NCBI GenBank assembly: GCA_963675135.1
Contig: OY776132.1
Span: forward strand, 558,001 to 622,000
Reading direction: 5' to 3'
DNA length: 64,000 nucleotides
Origin: Galeopsis tetrahit
Lineage: Eukaryota > Streptophyta > Magnoliopsida > Lamiales > Lamiaceae
Shown: piece by piece, positions 33,766-45,098 of the stretch
Layout: each line of letters begins with the position of its first letter
Numbering within the stretch: the stretch's first letter is position 1
The notes under the pieces: model-generated
What the model saw: the letters and a program-made list of their open reading frames with translations, nothing else
What the model was told of the DNA's origin: nothing
Database searches by the model: none
Translations under genes and position numbers: made by a program

Positions 33766-34346
33766 AGGGGGTACGCCTATTAACACCTCCAATATTAAAA
33801 ATTATAAATAAGTATTTTACTGAACTATTTTTTCATCAAACTATACAAAATATCAATATTTTACACACCAAAAAAAAAAAGTACTACTCACACACGTACA
33901 CTACTTTATTTCTATTATATATTTGCATTCAAACTTTCACTTTTTTATATAAACAAGTGTCTAATTCAAATGAGAGTTATAAAAATGAACAGATGGAGTA
34001 TAAATGTGTTAAAATTTTGACCTATATATATATATATTTTCTGTTTAACACTCCCTCCATTCACAAATAAGTGATGTTTTAGTTTTTTTTTGTAAAATTA
34101 AGAAAATGTATGTATTGTCATGTTTGTCCTTAATTAATGAATGCGATTCTTTTAACACATTTCATAATTTTAGCTTTTTATAAATATTTTATCTTTTCCA
34201 AATATCTTCAAATTCTTCATCAAGTTTTATGGAGAGATCACTTGTCGATCATGTGAGAAAAAGAAAAAAATGAGAGATATTCTATAATTGGGAGAAATAG
34301 TGAAAAAAGGATAAATTTAAAAACCATTTAATTGTGTACAATCATA

Positions 34347-34638
34347 CTCCCTCCGTCTCTTACTTAAGGACTCAAACCTTTTGGACATGGATTTTAATTA
34401 ATGTATGAATTGTTTATTAGTATTATGGAAGATTTTTGAGTAGTAGTGACTTTTGAACTTTATGACTAGTGGAGTTGGTTGTTAGTGTGAATAAAGTAAT
34501 GACATTTGATGTAATATTGTGATATTTTGAAGGGATAATTAAAATATATTTTTGTTATTTTAAGTATGAGACTATGAGTCCTTAAGCTAGGAACGCCAGA
34601 AATGATAAAATATGTCAATAAGTAGGAGACGGGAGGAG
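34347..34638. mobile_element. Stowaway MITE nested in the old intron-2 MITE of the relic
   Basis: CTCCCTCCGTCTCTTACTTA...TAAGTAGGAGACGGGAGGAG with TA flanks. It lies inside the ancestral Stowaway of the relic (34050-34679), splitting AATCAT from GATGCAAAAACG. Confidence 0.8.
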
Positions 34639-34721
34639 TATGATGCAAAAACGTCACTTATATGTAAACGGGGGAGTATTGATTTTTTTTTTTTTGAAAT
34701 CATGCACGATATGTATATATA

Positions 34722-34996
34722 CTCCCTCGATCCCAGGATTTTATGCACACTTTCCTTAACGGGTGTTCCAACAATTTTTGCACACTCTAAAAAAAGGAAA
34801 CAACTCACATAATTTTAACCAATAATACCCCTTCTTTATTTTACCTTCCCTTTCCTTTAGTTAAATCTCCCCACTTTAATCAATGAATTACCAATAATAC
34901 CCCTCTTTTATTTTACCTTACACATCACTTTATTTCATTTTTTTAATCTAGCTCCGTGCATGTCAAAGTGTACATAAAATCCTGGAATGGAGGGAG
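34722..34996. mobile_element. Stowaway MITE in the relic intron
   Basis: CTCCCTCGATCCCAGGATTTTATG...CATAAAATCCTGGAATGGAGGGAG form (inverted ends) with TA flanks, 275 bp. It sits between GTATGTATATATA and TATTAAATATTAAG, adjacent in gene 5 intron 2. Confidence 0.8.
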
Positions 34997-35016
34997 TATT
35001 AAATATTAAGCCCATG

Positions 35017-36306
35017 GAAAAGAGTGTGTAATACGAAACAACTTGGGGGGCTAGGGGTTAGAGATATTGGAATTTTCAACAAAACTTTGTTGGGAAAATG
35101 GGGGTGGAGATTTTTGAATGAAAAAACCAGCTTATGGACTAGGGTTCTTAGGTCTAGATATGGGGCTACTTGGGGAGATGGCTTTGGCCTATTTCCAACA
35201 GGGAGGGTGGGAAGGGTGTCATTATGGTGGAGGGATGTGTTAAAAGTGGTAGATGAGAGTAGTGGGGGTTGGTTCCACGGGAATCTATCTAAGGTCTTAG
35301 GGGATGGGAAAAACTCTTTCTTTTGGGAGGAAAATTGGACCGGGGGGGGGGGACTCTAAAGGATAGATTTAGGAGATTGTACCAGATTAGTTTAGACAAA
35401 GGAAAAACTGTGGGTAAAATGGGCCTTTGGGAGGGGGAATCTTGGAAATGGACATGGAGATGGAGAAGGGTACTCTTTGATAGGGAATTAACAACGTTTA
35501 ACGATCTGATATCTGTGTTGGACAGGTGCAAACCCAAAGACGGAATTGAGGACTCGTGGAAATGGACATCATCGAATACGGGGAAGTTCTCCACAAAAGC
35601 AACATACTCGACCCTGTTCAACCAAAGCCAAGACACTAGACCGGACGACAGGATGATTCTAGGATTCAAAAGCATATGGAAAAACTTTGCACCCTCAAAA
35701 GTCAAGGCGCACGCATGGAGGCTCTTATGGGGAAGGCTACCAACAAGATCCAACCTTAGAAGAAGAAACATTCTCAAGCAGAACGATGACCTAAGGTGTG
35801 TATTATGTGGGGTGAGCGAGGAGACTGAGATACACATATTTCTGAAATGCCCACAAGCAAACCAAGTTTGGACGGAGTGCCTGACTTGGCTCAAGATACC
35901 GTCAGCACTACCGGCAGAATTACTAGATCATCTCTTAGGCTTCGGAGGCCTCATCAAAGTAAAAAATGGGAAGAAGATCGCCACATGTACATGGTTATGT
36001 ATGGTATGGCTCATATGGAAATGGAGAAACGCAATCCTCTTCAGGAACGAGACTTTCTCAATCACAAAAATAAAGGAGGAACTCAGGGCAAGACTTTGGA
36101 GTTGGTTCACAATCAAATATCCCACCCGAAACACTACATCCTTTAGGAATTGGGTGACGGACCCACTCAAGTGCATGCTTTGAAATACTTTGTAGTTTAT
36201 CTTTTCATGTTCTCTATATGGTGGTAAGATCTGTACACTAAATTATTTGGGTATCTCTTGTGCCCAGTTTGAATAAAAGTCCTTTTACCGATCAAAAAAA
36301 AAAAAA
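35017..36306 (+). mobile_element. 5'-truncated LINE (L1-type non-LTR retrotransposon) with poly(A)
   Basis: Ends in an A-run at 36294-36306 and is flanked by a 9-bp duplication AAGCCCATG (35008-35016 and 36305-36313). It begins inside the RT coding region, the usual 5' truncation of LINEs. Its target, TTTAACCCATGACGTA, can be seen intact in intron 2 of gene 5 at about 46920. Confidence 0.85.
35024..36183 (+). pseudogene. C-terminal part of a LINE reverse transcriptase (zf-RVT region)
   Basis: First frame (35024-35350): KQLGGLGVRD, LLGKWGWRFL, typical of the region after the RT core. Second frame (from about 35345 to TGA at 36183): IWKNFAPSKVKAHAWRLLWG, CVLCG...HIFLKCPQANQVW, the zinc-binding zf-RVT domain, then WLIWKWRNAILF. 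The frame changes at a long G-run (35342-35352), most simply a one-base slip. Otherwise the reading frame is long and clean, suggesting a fairly young insertion. Confidence 0.85.
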
Positions 36307-36320
36307 GCCCATGACATATA

Positions 36321-36590
36321 CTCCCTCCGTCCTAGAGGAATTTGCACCTCTGGGATGGCACATATTTTAATAAATGTGTAAGAAAAAGTGTAATAAGTGA
36401 TGTTTTGAGGGGTAGTTTTGTAAACTTTTATGAATAAAGTAAAGTAAAAGGTAGGTTGAGTGTGAAAAAGTAATGGCATATGGGTAAATATGTGTATATT
36501 TTGAGGGGGGGAGTTATGACAATATTTCCTTTTATGGAGTGTGCAAATTGGTATGGGATATCCATAAATGGAAAGTGTGCAAATTCGGAG
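36321..36590. mobile_element. Stowaway MITE between LINE and relic exon
   Basis: CTCCCTCCGTCCTAGAGGAATTTGCACC...GTGTGCAAATTCGGAG (ends partly decayed) with TA flanks, 270 bp. Confidence 0.7.
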
Positions 36591-36689
36591 TATTAAATAA
36601 GAATATCTTGACCCTATACATTCAGAGCATTACTGACGTTGCATGTGCTTTGAGTCACAGAGACTGGCCTCACTAGACTCGTTATTATG

Positions 36690-36816
36690 GTAAATTAAAT
36701 TTTCACCAAACTAATACAAAATATCAAATTTTCAGGTCAAATTAATTATATATATATGTATGGTCATGGACTCATTCAATCATTCTTACAAAATTATCCT
36801 GAAAAATACTAAAAAA
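36690..36816 (+). promoter_or_regulatory. short chimeric promoter of gene 4
   Basis: Only 127 bp separate the relic exon 3 from the ATG of gene 4. It holds ATACAAAATATCAAATTTTCAGGT (shared with 52365-52390 upstream of gene 6) and a TATATATAT box near 36748-36757. It lacks the GTGCATGCAATTAATG block that precedes genes 5, 6 and 7. Anything further upstream is relic gene and transposon. Confidence 0.55.
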
Positions 36817-39800
36817 ATGGCAAAAAATGCAGAAGAGCCAGTTAGCCCTAGTTCCCGGTTGCTGCAATCAAAAGAGCTCAATACGTGTATAATAGCAGTC
36901 TTAGCTTTCAACACAACAATCGATCCCCTTTTATTCAAGAAGTGTGCCGAGCAAACTCTCCCGAAGCATCCTCGTTTCTCGTGCATTCTCGTAAGTCGAA
37001 CAATGTATTTTTTTGTGGGTAGATCTTGTATATGAGACAGTTTTATGGTGAGACGAAACATTATATGGCTTAAGCCTTTCACACTTTCGAAATGATTGGT
37101 CATTGATGTTAATTTATGCGAGTTTGTGTTCCATCGACTCTCTGTAATAAAATCTCACACAAGTAGAGCTGTCAAAACGGGTTGGCGGGACGGGGGCGGG
37201 CCGACCCATTTGCTAGGCGGGCTGCCAAAACCTCAACCCAACCCACAAAGGGGCGGACTACGGGTTTCGGCGGGCCAACCCAGATTTTTAAAATAAAATT
37301 ATTTATTAAATTCATCATCTTTATTTCCAAAATTCAAAGTATATTTATTTTCTTAGTATAAAATTTAACAATGAAACTATAACTAAAAGGTCGACGGTTT
37401 GACGTTAGAACTAAAACAAGCGGCGTGAATTTGTAATGCAAAACACAGACTTGTTGTGCTTGACTGATTTTTAGTTCTAAATTTTGGTTGTTAATTGCAC
37501 ATGCAACTGCTAGATTCTGAGTTGTTGAATAAGTTTTAAAGATGTGGTTAGTTTTTGTTATTTTTCTATAATATTAAACTAATTATAATAATAGAATAAT
37601 AATAATACTAATTTTTTTAAAAAAAAAAAAAAAGGCAGGTTGGTCCGTCCCCAACTCGCCAAATCCCGCGACCCAAACGGAACGGTCCTTGTAGGTCCGT
37701 TTCTTAACTAATTATTTTATCAGTACATGATACTTATCGAATATCATGTTTTTATTTGAATAATTAAGGTCGAGAAGAAGGGGAAATGTTGGTGGAAACG
37801 AACAAGTGTAGATATCGACAACCACATACTTGTTCCGCATTTGGATCCTGATACGGAATCCTCTGACGAATTCGTCGAGGACTTCGTATCAAATCTGTCG
37901 AAAATACCCCTGGATATGACAAAGCCACCCTGGGAATTCCACATTCTCAATGTAAAAACATCGGACGCAAAGGCTACCGGAATATTCAAGGTTCATCATT
38001 CAATGGGAGATGGAGTGTCTCTCATTACTTTGTTGCACGCATGTTCTAGAAAAATCTCTGATCCCGAGTCTTTACCCGAAATGCCCTTGTTCAAGAAAAA
38101 GATTAAACATCATAAATCTGGGTTGCTAAAGGGGTTATTTGTCTTTATTTGGACAATCTTTTTGGTTATTTTCTATACTTTGGTTGATGTTGCAATGATT
38201 ATTGCTACGATCATGTTCTTGAAAGATGGAGAGACTCCGATTAAAGCACCGGGAGGAGCCGTGCTTCCTTATAAGAGATTCGTTCACCGGATTGTTAATC
38301 TTGATGATGTTAAGCTCGTCAAGACAGCCATGAATGTGGTATGTTCTAAAATCTTTACGAGTCTACGATTCTGTCTATAAAAGCTCGATCAACTCAAGTT
38401 TTTTTAGAAGTTCATTTACTTAAATAGACTGGACCTGAGATTTTTTTTTAGGTAATTGATCTATTTTAACTCTATATATAAATAAATATATAATATATAA
38501 AAATGCAAGTGTTGTAGGCTTTTATTTTGATGTGCACTCAATAGGACTAAAAATGCATTTAAAAGACTTTTGTACCATACCTATTTATAAAAAATGTAGA
38601 TATAAATAATTAATATATATAAATGAATTAATAATTTCTGACACTGTTTCTATGTCACGTTGAAATTGTCATAAGAGCTTCAATGACGTTGTGCTTGGAG
38701 TCACAGAAGCTGGCCTTACGCGTTATCTCAACACAACATATGGTAAATTAATTAATCCTTTTTCAATTATATATTATTTTTTTGCAATTATTGAAATTAT
38801 TTTACTTAATATACCATATTAATTTCACGCAGAAAAAGATGGTGGGAAAATTATTTTACCTAAGAATTTACGACTTAGGTCAACTGTTATGTTTAACCTA
38901 AGACCTACTCCAACTATTGAGGTAGGTATTCACATTTTTAATTCTAATTTAATTATATATACTTCTAAAAGAAATTAAATCAATTATATTGTAATTTATT
39001 ACAGGATTTATTCAAGATGATGGAAAAAGAGGAATTAAATGAAATGTGGGGCAATGATGTAGGCCTTGCTATTGTTCCTTTCACTGTTTCTATTCCAAAC
39101 GATCCCTTAACTCACATTCGTCGTGCAAAATCCATCATGGATAAAAAGAAACTATCACTTGGACATAAAGCTTCTCAAATTGTGTTAAAGGCACTGATGT
39201 TGTTTGGAACCAAGGTAATTTCATTTTAATTTGTGATCAAATTACAAAGTCTTGAGTTTTTTTTCATTTCCATTGTTGCAAATGTTGTTTTATTCATTTA
39301 CTCCATCCGTTCCATAATAATTTTTATAGGTAGATGGACACGCATATTAAGAAAGTGTAATAATGAGTGGATTTTAATTTTAGGGTTAATTTTGTAAAAC
39401 TTTATGTACTCCTATAAAGTAAAGAAATGAGTTGTCTTTTGTATGTGTGGAGAAAAAATAATGACAATTATGTAAAATTGAGGATATTGTGAGGGTAGAA
39501 TTTATAAAGGATTTTTCATTTTAAGGGTTCGAAAATTATTGTGGAACGTCCTGAAAAGAAAAATGTGAAAGTTAAAATAAGTATTTTTTTTTTTCAAGTA
39601 AGTCTTGTCCGTGACTGTTTTACCATGAGACTACAATAAAATAAAATTATTGTTACTTTTCATTTGAAATTATATCACTTTTTAAAAATGTATTTCCTCC
39701 GTCTTATAATTATTTTCACATGTGAAATAATACACAAAATAAGAAAAATGAATTTAGTGGAGATTTTGAGAGATAATTTTGTAAACCTTTATGTATAAAT

Positions 39801-40901
39801 GAAAGAAATGAGTTGATTTTTGTATATGTGTGACGAAAAAGTAATAGCATTTGTGTAAAATTAAAGAGATATTGTGAGAGTGAAGTTTATAAAGGGTTTT
39901 TCATTTTAAGAGTTTGAAAGTAATTGTAAGATGTCACGAAAAGGAAAGTGTGGAAGTAAAAATTTACATTAAATAAATTATACTCCCCCGTGCCTAAAAA
40001 TTTTGGGGAAAATTGCATTTTTAATAGGAAATTTTTTTAAAATTACTTTTAGTCCTTAGATTTGTAAATGGTGTTGTTTATTGCAGATTTGATCTTATAT
40101 ATCCGTTAGTTTTTTTAATGAAAATCGATAGTTGATCAAAATATATTTCAAATTATACTCCGTTTAACTATGAAATATATTGTAAATTCTTTTATTTCTC
40201 CATTGATATATTCACAGACAGCAGCCAGATTGACGAGGAATTTTTTCACAAATACAACATTAACTTTTTCGAATGTGATGGGCCCACAAGAAGAGGTCAA
40301 TATTTTTGGACACCATTTAGCTTACATTTCTCCTTCAGTTTATGGGTTTCCTCAAGTAAGTGTATGCTCCCTCCATCGGACAATTACTTTCACATTTTTT
40401 TTTTGTGATGTTATACAGTAATTTTCATATGCTTAAAATTAATATTCTCAATTTTACACAAATTACTGGACATTACTTATTCTTCACACATACACAAAAG
40501 TTAACTTATTTTTTTACTTTATATATAAAATTTTATAAAACTACCCTTCAAAACTTCACTTATTATTACACTTTTTTAATATGCGTATCCATTGTAAACT
40601 TCACTTATTATTACACTTTTTTAATATGCGTATCCATTGTAGATGAAATTAATCGTGGGACGGATAGATGGAGTACTTTATTTATTTCTAAATGCATATT
40701 TATTTCTTTATTTATTAATTTAATTTGTGAATTTTGATGCAGTCACTGATGATACATTACCAAAGTTATGCTGGGAAGCTTATAATTTCGATTGGTGTTG
40801 ATGAAAAATTGATCCCAAATCCTCATCAACTTTGCGATGATTTTGTTAAATCTCTTGAAGATATGAAGGAAGCTGTAATAAAAAGAGGGCTTTCTCAATG
40901 A
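36817..40901 (+). CDS. WSD1-like: WSD1-like O-acyltransferase, gene 4 (type B, altered C-terminus)
   Basis: Exons 36817-36990, 37769-38338, 38676-38742, 38833-38921, 39005-39214, 40218-40355, 40743-40901; 468 residues. HHSMGDG at about 134-140; hydrophobic segment about 181-200. Exon 2 has four extra codons compared with type A (APGGAVLPYK region). Exon 4 is the shortest of all (EKDGGKIILPKNL). Exon 6 starts TAARLTRNFFTNT. One extra T after GGGCT (about 40890-40895) shifts the frame and ends the protein with RGLSQ, five residues earlier than RGLLNDDNNV in gene 6. This is unlikely to harm the core fold. The in-frame ATG at 36760 (19 codons upstream) directly follows the TATA box and is not favoured. 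Intron 1 holds a GC-rich element, introns 5 and 6 MITEs. Confidence 0.9.
37162..37700. mobile_element. hAT-like element in intron 1 of gene 4
   Basis: Starts TAGAGCTGTCAAAACGGG, an end form common in plant hAT MITEs, right after CTCACACAAG, which is uninterrupted in intron 1 of gene 6 (53290-53303). GC-rich blocks with GGCGGGCC frame an AT-rich core. The right end (CCCAAACGGAACGGTCC) is not a clear inverse of the left, so it may be truncated. Confidence 0.55.
39299..39985. mobile_element. two decayed Stowaway-like MITEs in intron 5 of gene 4
   Basis: About 39302-39555 (CTCCATCCGTTCCATAATAA...TTATTGTGGAACGTCCTG) and 39695-39945 (TCCTCCGTCTTATAATTATTTTC...GTAATTGTAAGATG). Inverted ends are imperfect. 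They account for the long intron (1,003 bp). Confidence 0.5.
40367..40673. mobile_element. Stowaway-like MITE with internal tandem duplication, intron 6 of gene 4
   Basis: CTCCCTCCATCGGACAATTAC at the left and GTGGGACGGATAGATGGAG at the right, TA after the right end. Inside, a unit of about 45 bp (CTTCACTTATTATTACAC... TATGCGTATCCATTGT) is repeated twice in tandem at about 40553-40642, almost without difference, so the duplication is young. Confidence 0.65.
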
Positions 40902-42888
40902 TGACAATAATGTGTAATAAAAACTGTTTCCTTGGAGGCAATGAGTTATTTTTTAAGTTATTATTTTTTAAGTGTTCTTTATAAAAAGGAATTATTGAGC
41001 AACTTGATTGTTTTGACTTGATTTTTGGAACATCATTGTTGTATTGTTTCAAATATTGAGCAAAATTAGATAGTGTTAGTCTTTTAAAAATTGTTTTACA
41101 TTATGCTTCATGAGTTCGTAAAGAATTTAAAAAAAAAGAGTTTTTATTTTAAAGTTCGATTCAGGCTCAAACATTTCTAGGACCGACTAAGAACTTATTC
41201 TATTCTCTACTTTATCTTTATACATAAATAAACAATATTTCATAAAACTCCTACAAAAAAAACAAGAATACGTTACGTAAGTAAGTTTACGGTGGGGTGT
41301 ATCTACTAATGTCGAACAAGACGGAAGACTCCACCTTATCTGAAATGAATAGACAACACGAAGACACGTAGCATGCAATTCAATTATTTGCCCTCGCCCA
41401 TGCTATTAAATTATTTGCTGAGAGATACAGTACAACCAAGAAATTACTCTCCAACTACCCCCTAGCTGCCACATGTAACTCATTTATTTGATGATGAGGA
41501 CCCATATTTAATTAATTTACACAAATGCCGTTGAACTTTCCTACTTTTATTGAAATTGTATTTTACTCAAATTATTTTTCAGGATAACTGAAGTTTGAAA
41601 TTTGAAATTTGAAGATGGAAGTTAACTAGTAAACATAAATTTAACTAAAAAAAAGATAGAATTTTAAGTGAATTAGAAAGAAAAAAAATAGATTAGGTAC
41701 GTAGGATTGTAAGAGATTTGGAAATAGATGTAAACTAGTTCACGACCCACGTACTATATCGGAATTGAAAAAAATTATTACATACAAATGCTTGATAAAA
41801 GGAATAAATACTGATAAAGAAGATTTACATTAACCTAATATATTTAATTGTTTAAATAAATAAGAATATGTAATAACATAATCAGTAGAATAGTAGTATA
41901 ACAAAGAAGCAAAACTTAAAAAAACAAACACTGATAAATTACGTTGAAGGACATGATTTGTTCAACATTAATATTCTTTCGACTGAATGGAACAACGAAA
42001 CGTCTGATGTGATGACGGCCCTCGACTTTCGACGGGCTAAGTCTTGATTCGTTCGGCATCCAACAATCAAATATATTTATCAATTAATGTTCAAAATTCG
42101 ACGCAAACCCATTAAACACATATTCTGAATAAACTCTCCAGATGGTTGGAGCAATTCGTCAAATAAATAAAATGAGTCAGTTGTTAGTATTAAAAAATCT
42201 AATTACTACTTATAAATATGCAATTAGCCAACAAACAATGAACATGTAATTAAAGCGAAAAGAAGCATAATCAAATATATAATTTTGAAATAATGGTGTT
42301 GAAGATTTGCCACATAATCAGATTGAAAATTGTGAAATATATAAATTAAATATAAATTAAATATAATCGAGAAATTATTGGAGTAACTTTGGTACTGGTA
42401 CTGAATATAAACAGGTAATACCATAAATTAGAGTTATAAACTAAAACAATACCTGCATACGATTAATGTTATGCTCTGCTTTATGGGGATTTGGTTCTCT
42501 TTTTGTCTGAGATAAAATACATAATTTGACAGTAAGAATTAGAAAAAGGAAGAAGAAAAAACTAAATAAAAGATTAAAAGTTGCATTAAAAAAATACTGT
42601 AAAAAAACAAGTGCAAAAAATAACCGAAAATAGATTATTTTTGATTTACTTGTGCTCGAAAATATTTTATCCTTTAGACGTCGTAGAAAATTGAGAATTC
42701 TAATTTGTTTCAATTTCAAAAATAGAAATTCTATAGATCAAAATCTGGTAGTTTGGAAATGTAAAAAACAGCATCCAATTAAGTTTCACATGATAATAAC
42801 CATCTCGATAGAGATAAAAATCAATTAATGAAATTAAAGATCTTTCTTTAGCTTAATTATGGATTGGTAAATTGAGATGTGCATGCAA
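40902..42888. other. gene 4 3' flank and distal upstream region of gene 5
   Basis: 41385-41580 (CTCGCCCATGCTATTMAATTATTT, CTCTCCAACTACCCCCTAGC, CCGTTGAACTTTCCTACTTT) matches 57485-57650 upstream of gene 7. 42855-42888 (ATTGAGATGTGCATGCAATT) is the proximal promoter block, cut by the hAT element that follows. The rest is AT-rich. No gene is seen in either strand; frames at 42224 and 42441 are compositional. Confidence 0.5.
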
Positions 42889-42896
42889 TTAATGTG

Positions 42897-44744
42897 CAGT
42901 GGCAGACCTACGTGGATAAAAGTTGTACCCCAAAATGTAAAAATTCTACTACTAATATACCACATCACATATTAGCAGTTTGAAGAAGAAAAAATCACTA
43001 ATGGGCCTATTTGAATAATAAAATTTTACATCTGTGCTTAATTTTTATAGTGTTTATTTCAAAATTTATATACTATTACTAATTATTTGTCCTTTTATAA
43101 ATATAAAAATTTTATAATTGTTATTTATTTTAGATAAATTATTAATTGTTCAATTGAATTTTTAATCCATCAAATTATAAACAAGTCAAAATTGTGACTC
43201 AATTTTAACTATACCATGCAATTGAGTGTGACTATTTATTTAATTATTGTTCCATTCAATTTTATTATTCGCATTCTCTTTCTATAAATAATATTATTCA
43301 CACTATTTTAGTATTTTATCTTCACTCTCAAACCATCACGTATTTACTCAAATTGTCTTTATCTTCACTCTCAAACCATCACTTATTTACTCAAATTGTC
43401 TTTATCTTTATTCATAAACATTCACTTTAATTATAAGTAGATCCCATCATACTCAATCATACCCTCAACATGCATATTTTATCCTAAATTAATCAATATT
43501 TATTAAAATTCGTATCCGAAGAAATTGACATAATGAATTTGGACAAAATTTGTATATTTTTCTTATAAAATTTCTTGTGTGAGCCAAATATATTTTAAGT
43601 ATTTTTTTTTTACTCCCTTGTCTATTAATCTACGGGAAAATTGCACTTTTGGTCCTGTAACAATGAGTTCAAATCACTTTCGGTCTTTTTTCATGCACTT
43701 TTGGTCCTGTAGTTTATTTCCTTTAGTTTTAACGGATGAAAATTGCATAAACCATTAAACATTTCACCTTTGATCCTGTAAGAATAAGATTAAACCACTT
43801 TCGACCCTTTTTCATGTACTTTTAATCTCATATTAAATTTATGTTTGTTTTAACGGAAGAAAATTGCGTGAAAGTCACACATCCCTTAAAACACAACCAA
43901 AAGCTTAATATCGAATCAAAATTTTGGTAATATCACTAAAATTATAAAACTATCAAATGTATTTTAACAATTTATTTAAATAATTATTTAAAATTGGTAA
44001 ATTTACTTAAAATAATTTTATAATCTAAAAATTCAATCATTATATATAAAATGAAAATTAAATCTAAAACTGGTCTCAAATCAATGCAAAAAAATAAAAA
44101 GTACTATTTGGCTTGATTTCGATTGTTGTATTTTTAAATTATATCCAAATTATATGGAGTTAAAAATTAATTTAAATTTGAAGATTATATTTGAACATAC
44201 AGTGTATATTTTTAATTTAATATTTTTGTATATTCAAATTATTTTTCAAAATTTACTTTTAAATTTGTATTTTATTTTGTATATTTCAGTTTTAATAAAA
44301 AAATTACTTCAAAAGTTATTTAAATTCAAATTACATTATTTTTTTAGTAAATTTTAATTATATTCAAATTCTTGAATTAAAAAAATATATATTTAGATTC
44401 TATAAAAAAAATTCAAATTATATAACTTAGTGAGATTTCGTTATTTATAGTAAAAAAAAGTCAATATTCTAAATTCTATTGATTTATTTAAATTTTAATT
44501 CTTATAATTTATTATTAGTTTTAATAATATTTTTGTATTTTTTAATTATAATTAATTTTTTAGGAATATTTTTTGGTCAACTAACGGTTTTCATTCAAAA
44601 ACTAACGGTTTCCATTCATAAACTATCTTACAGGACCAAAACTGCAATAAACAGAACCATTTACAAACCTCAGAACCAAAAGTGATTTTGCAAAATTCCT
44701 ACAGGACTAAAAGTGCAATTTTCTCATTAATCTACTAATTTTTA

Positions 44745-44780
<36 letters not shown>

Positions 44781-45020
44781 ACTATTAGCTCGATGAATTT
44801 TGACCTTTTCACGGTGCTTTTTCATTACGTATCTTATATTTTAATTTAATTTCACCTCTATGTCTGTATATCCACTTAGTCGGGTTTGCACTCCTTTTCG
44901 AATAGCCAAAGCTTTAGTTATCATTGATATATACAATGACGGAAAAGACTATAAATATTAAATAATACTTTAAAATATTACTTATTATACCCCGAGTTTA
45001 AATTCCTGGGTCCGCCACTG
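42897..45020. mobile_element. hAT-type element inserted in the gene 5 promoter, 2,124 bp
   Basis: Ends CAGTGGCAGACCTACG and CTGGGTCCGCCACTG, with a perfect 8-bp duplication TTAATGTG (42889-42896 and 45021-45028). It splits the promoter block GTGCATGCAATTAATGTGTATC that is intact at 52891-52920 (with a small insertion) and 57850-57870. AT-rich, no transposase found. A second TIR element is nested at 43634-44725. It ends only 78 bp before the ATG of gene 5. Confidence 0.88.
43634..44725. mobile_element. nested TIR element (possibly Mutator-like) within the hAT element
   Basis: Ends GGGAAAATTGCACTTTTGG and CTAAAAGTGCAATTTTCTC are flanked by a direct repeat ATTAATCTAC (43624-43633 and 44726-44735, 9-10 bp). 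Near the left end, CACTTTCGGTC...TTTTCATGCACTTTTGGTCC is repeated. The core is AT-rich and non-coding. Confidence 0.75.
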
Positions 45021-45098
45021 TTAATGTGTATCTATATATATAGTCATGGGCTCATTCAATCATACTAGAAAATTATATATCCTTGAAAAATACTAAAA
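45021..45098 (+). promoter_or_regulatory. core promoter of gene 5 with TATA box and uORF
   Basis: After the hAT element come GTATC and TATATATATA (45033-45042). An ATG at 45046 opens a 16-codon frame closing with TAA at 45094-45096, two bases before the ATG of gene 5, and out of frame with it. Since the TATA box lies only 4 bp before this ATG, it may be upstream of the transcript start. In genes 1, 4 and 6 the equivalent ATG is in frame. Confidence 0.5.

Larger units (their letters stand above)
33766..36689 (+). pseudogene. WSD1-like: relic WSD1-like paralogue: promoter scrap, intron 2 and exon 3
   Basis: 33820-33870 matches promoter-distal sequence of gene 6 (51400-51445). The sequence then jumps to intron 2 homology (33880-34720, including the shared old Stowaway), so promoter, exon 1, intron 1 and exon 2 are deleted. 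After a LINE and three MITEs, an exon 3 relic stands at 36626-36689 with intact AG and GT borders but broken by small indels (GCATTACTGACGTTGC, GAGTCACAGAGACTGGCC). Right after its GTAAATTA the sequence switches to the promoter of gene 4. This is the footprint of an ancient unequal exchange. No product possible. Confidence 0.75.

Noticed and set aside
42224..42719. Minus-strand ORFs rich in Phe, Leu and Ile
   Set aside because: AT-rich sequence without splice context or family likeness.
40902..42888. Hidden WSD exons between genes 4 and 5
   Set aside because: Only promoter-distal homology to gene 7 was found; none of the conserved exon blocks occur.
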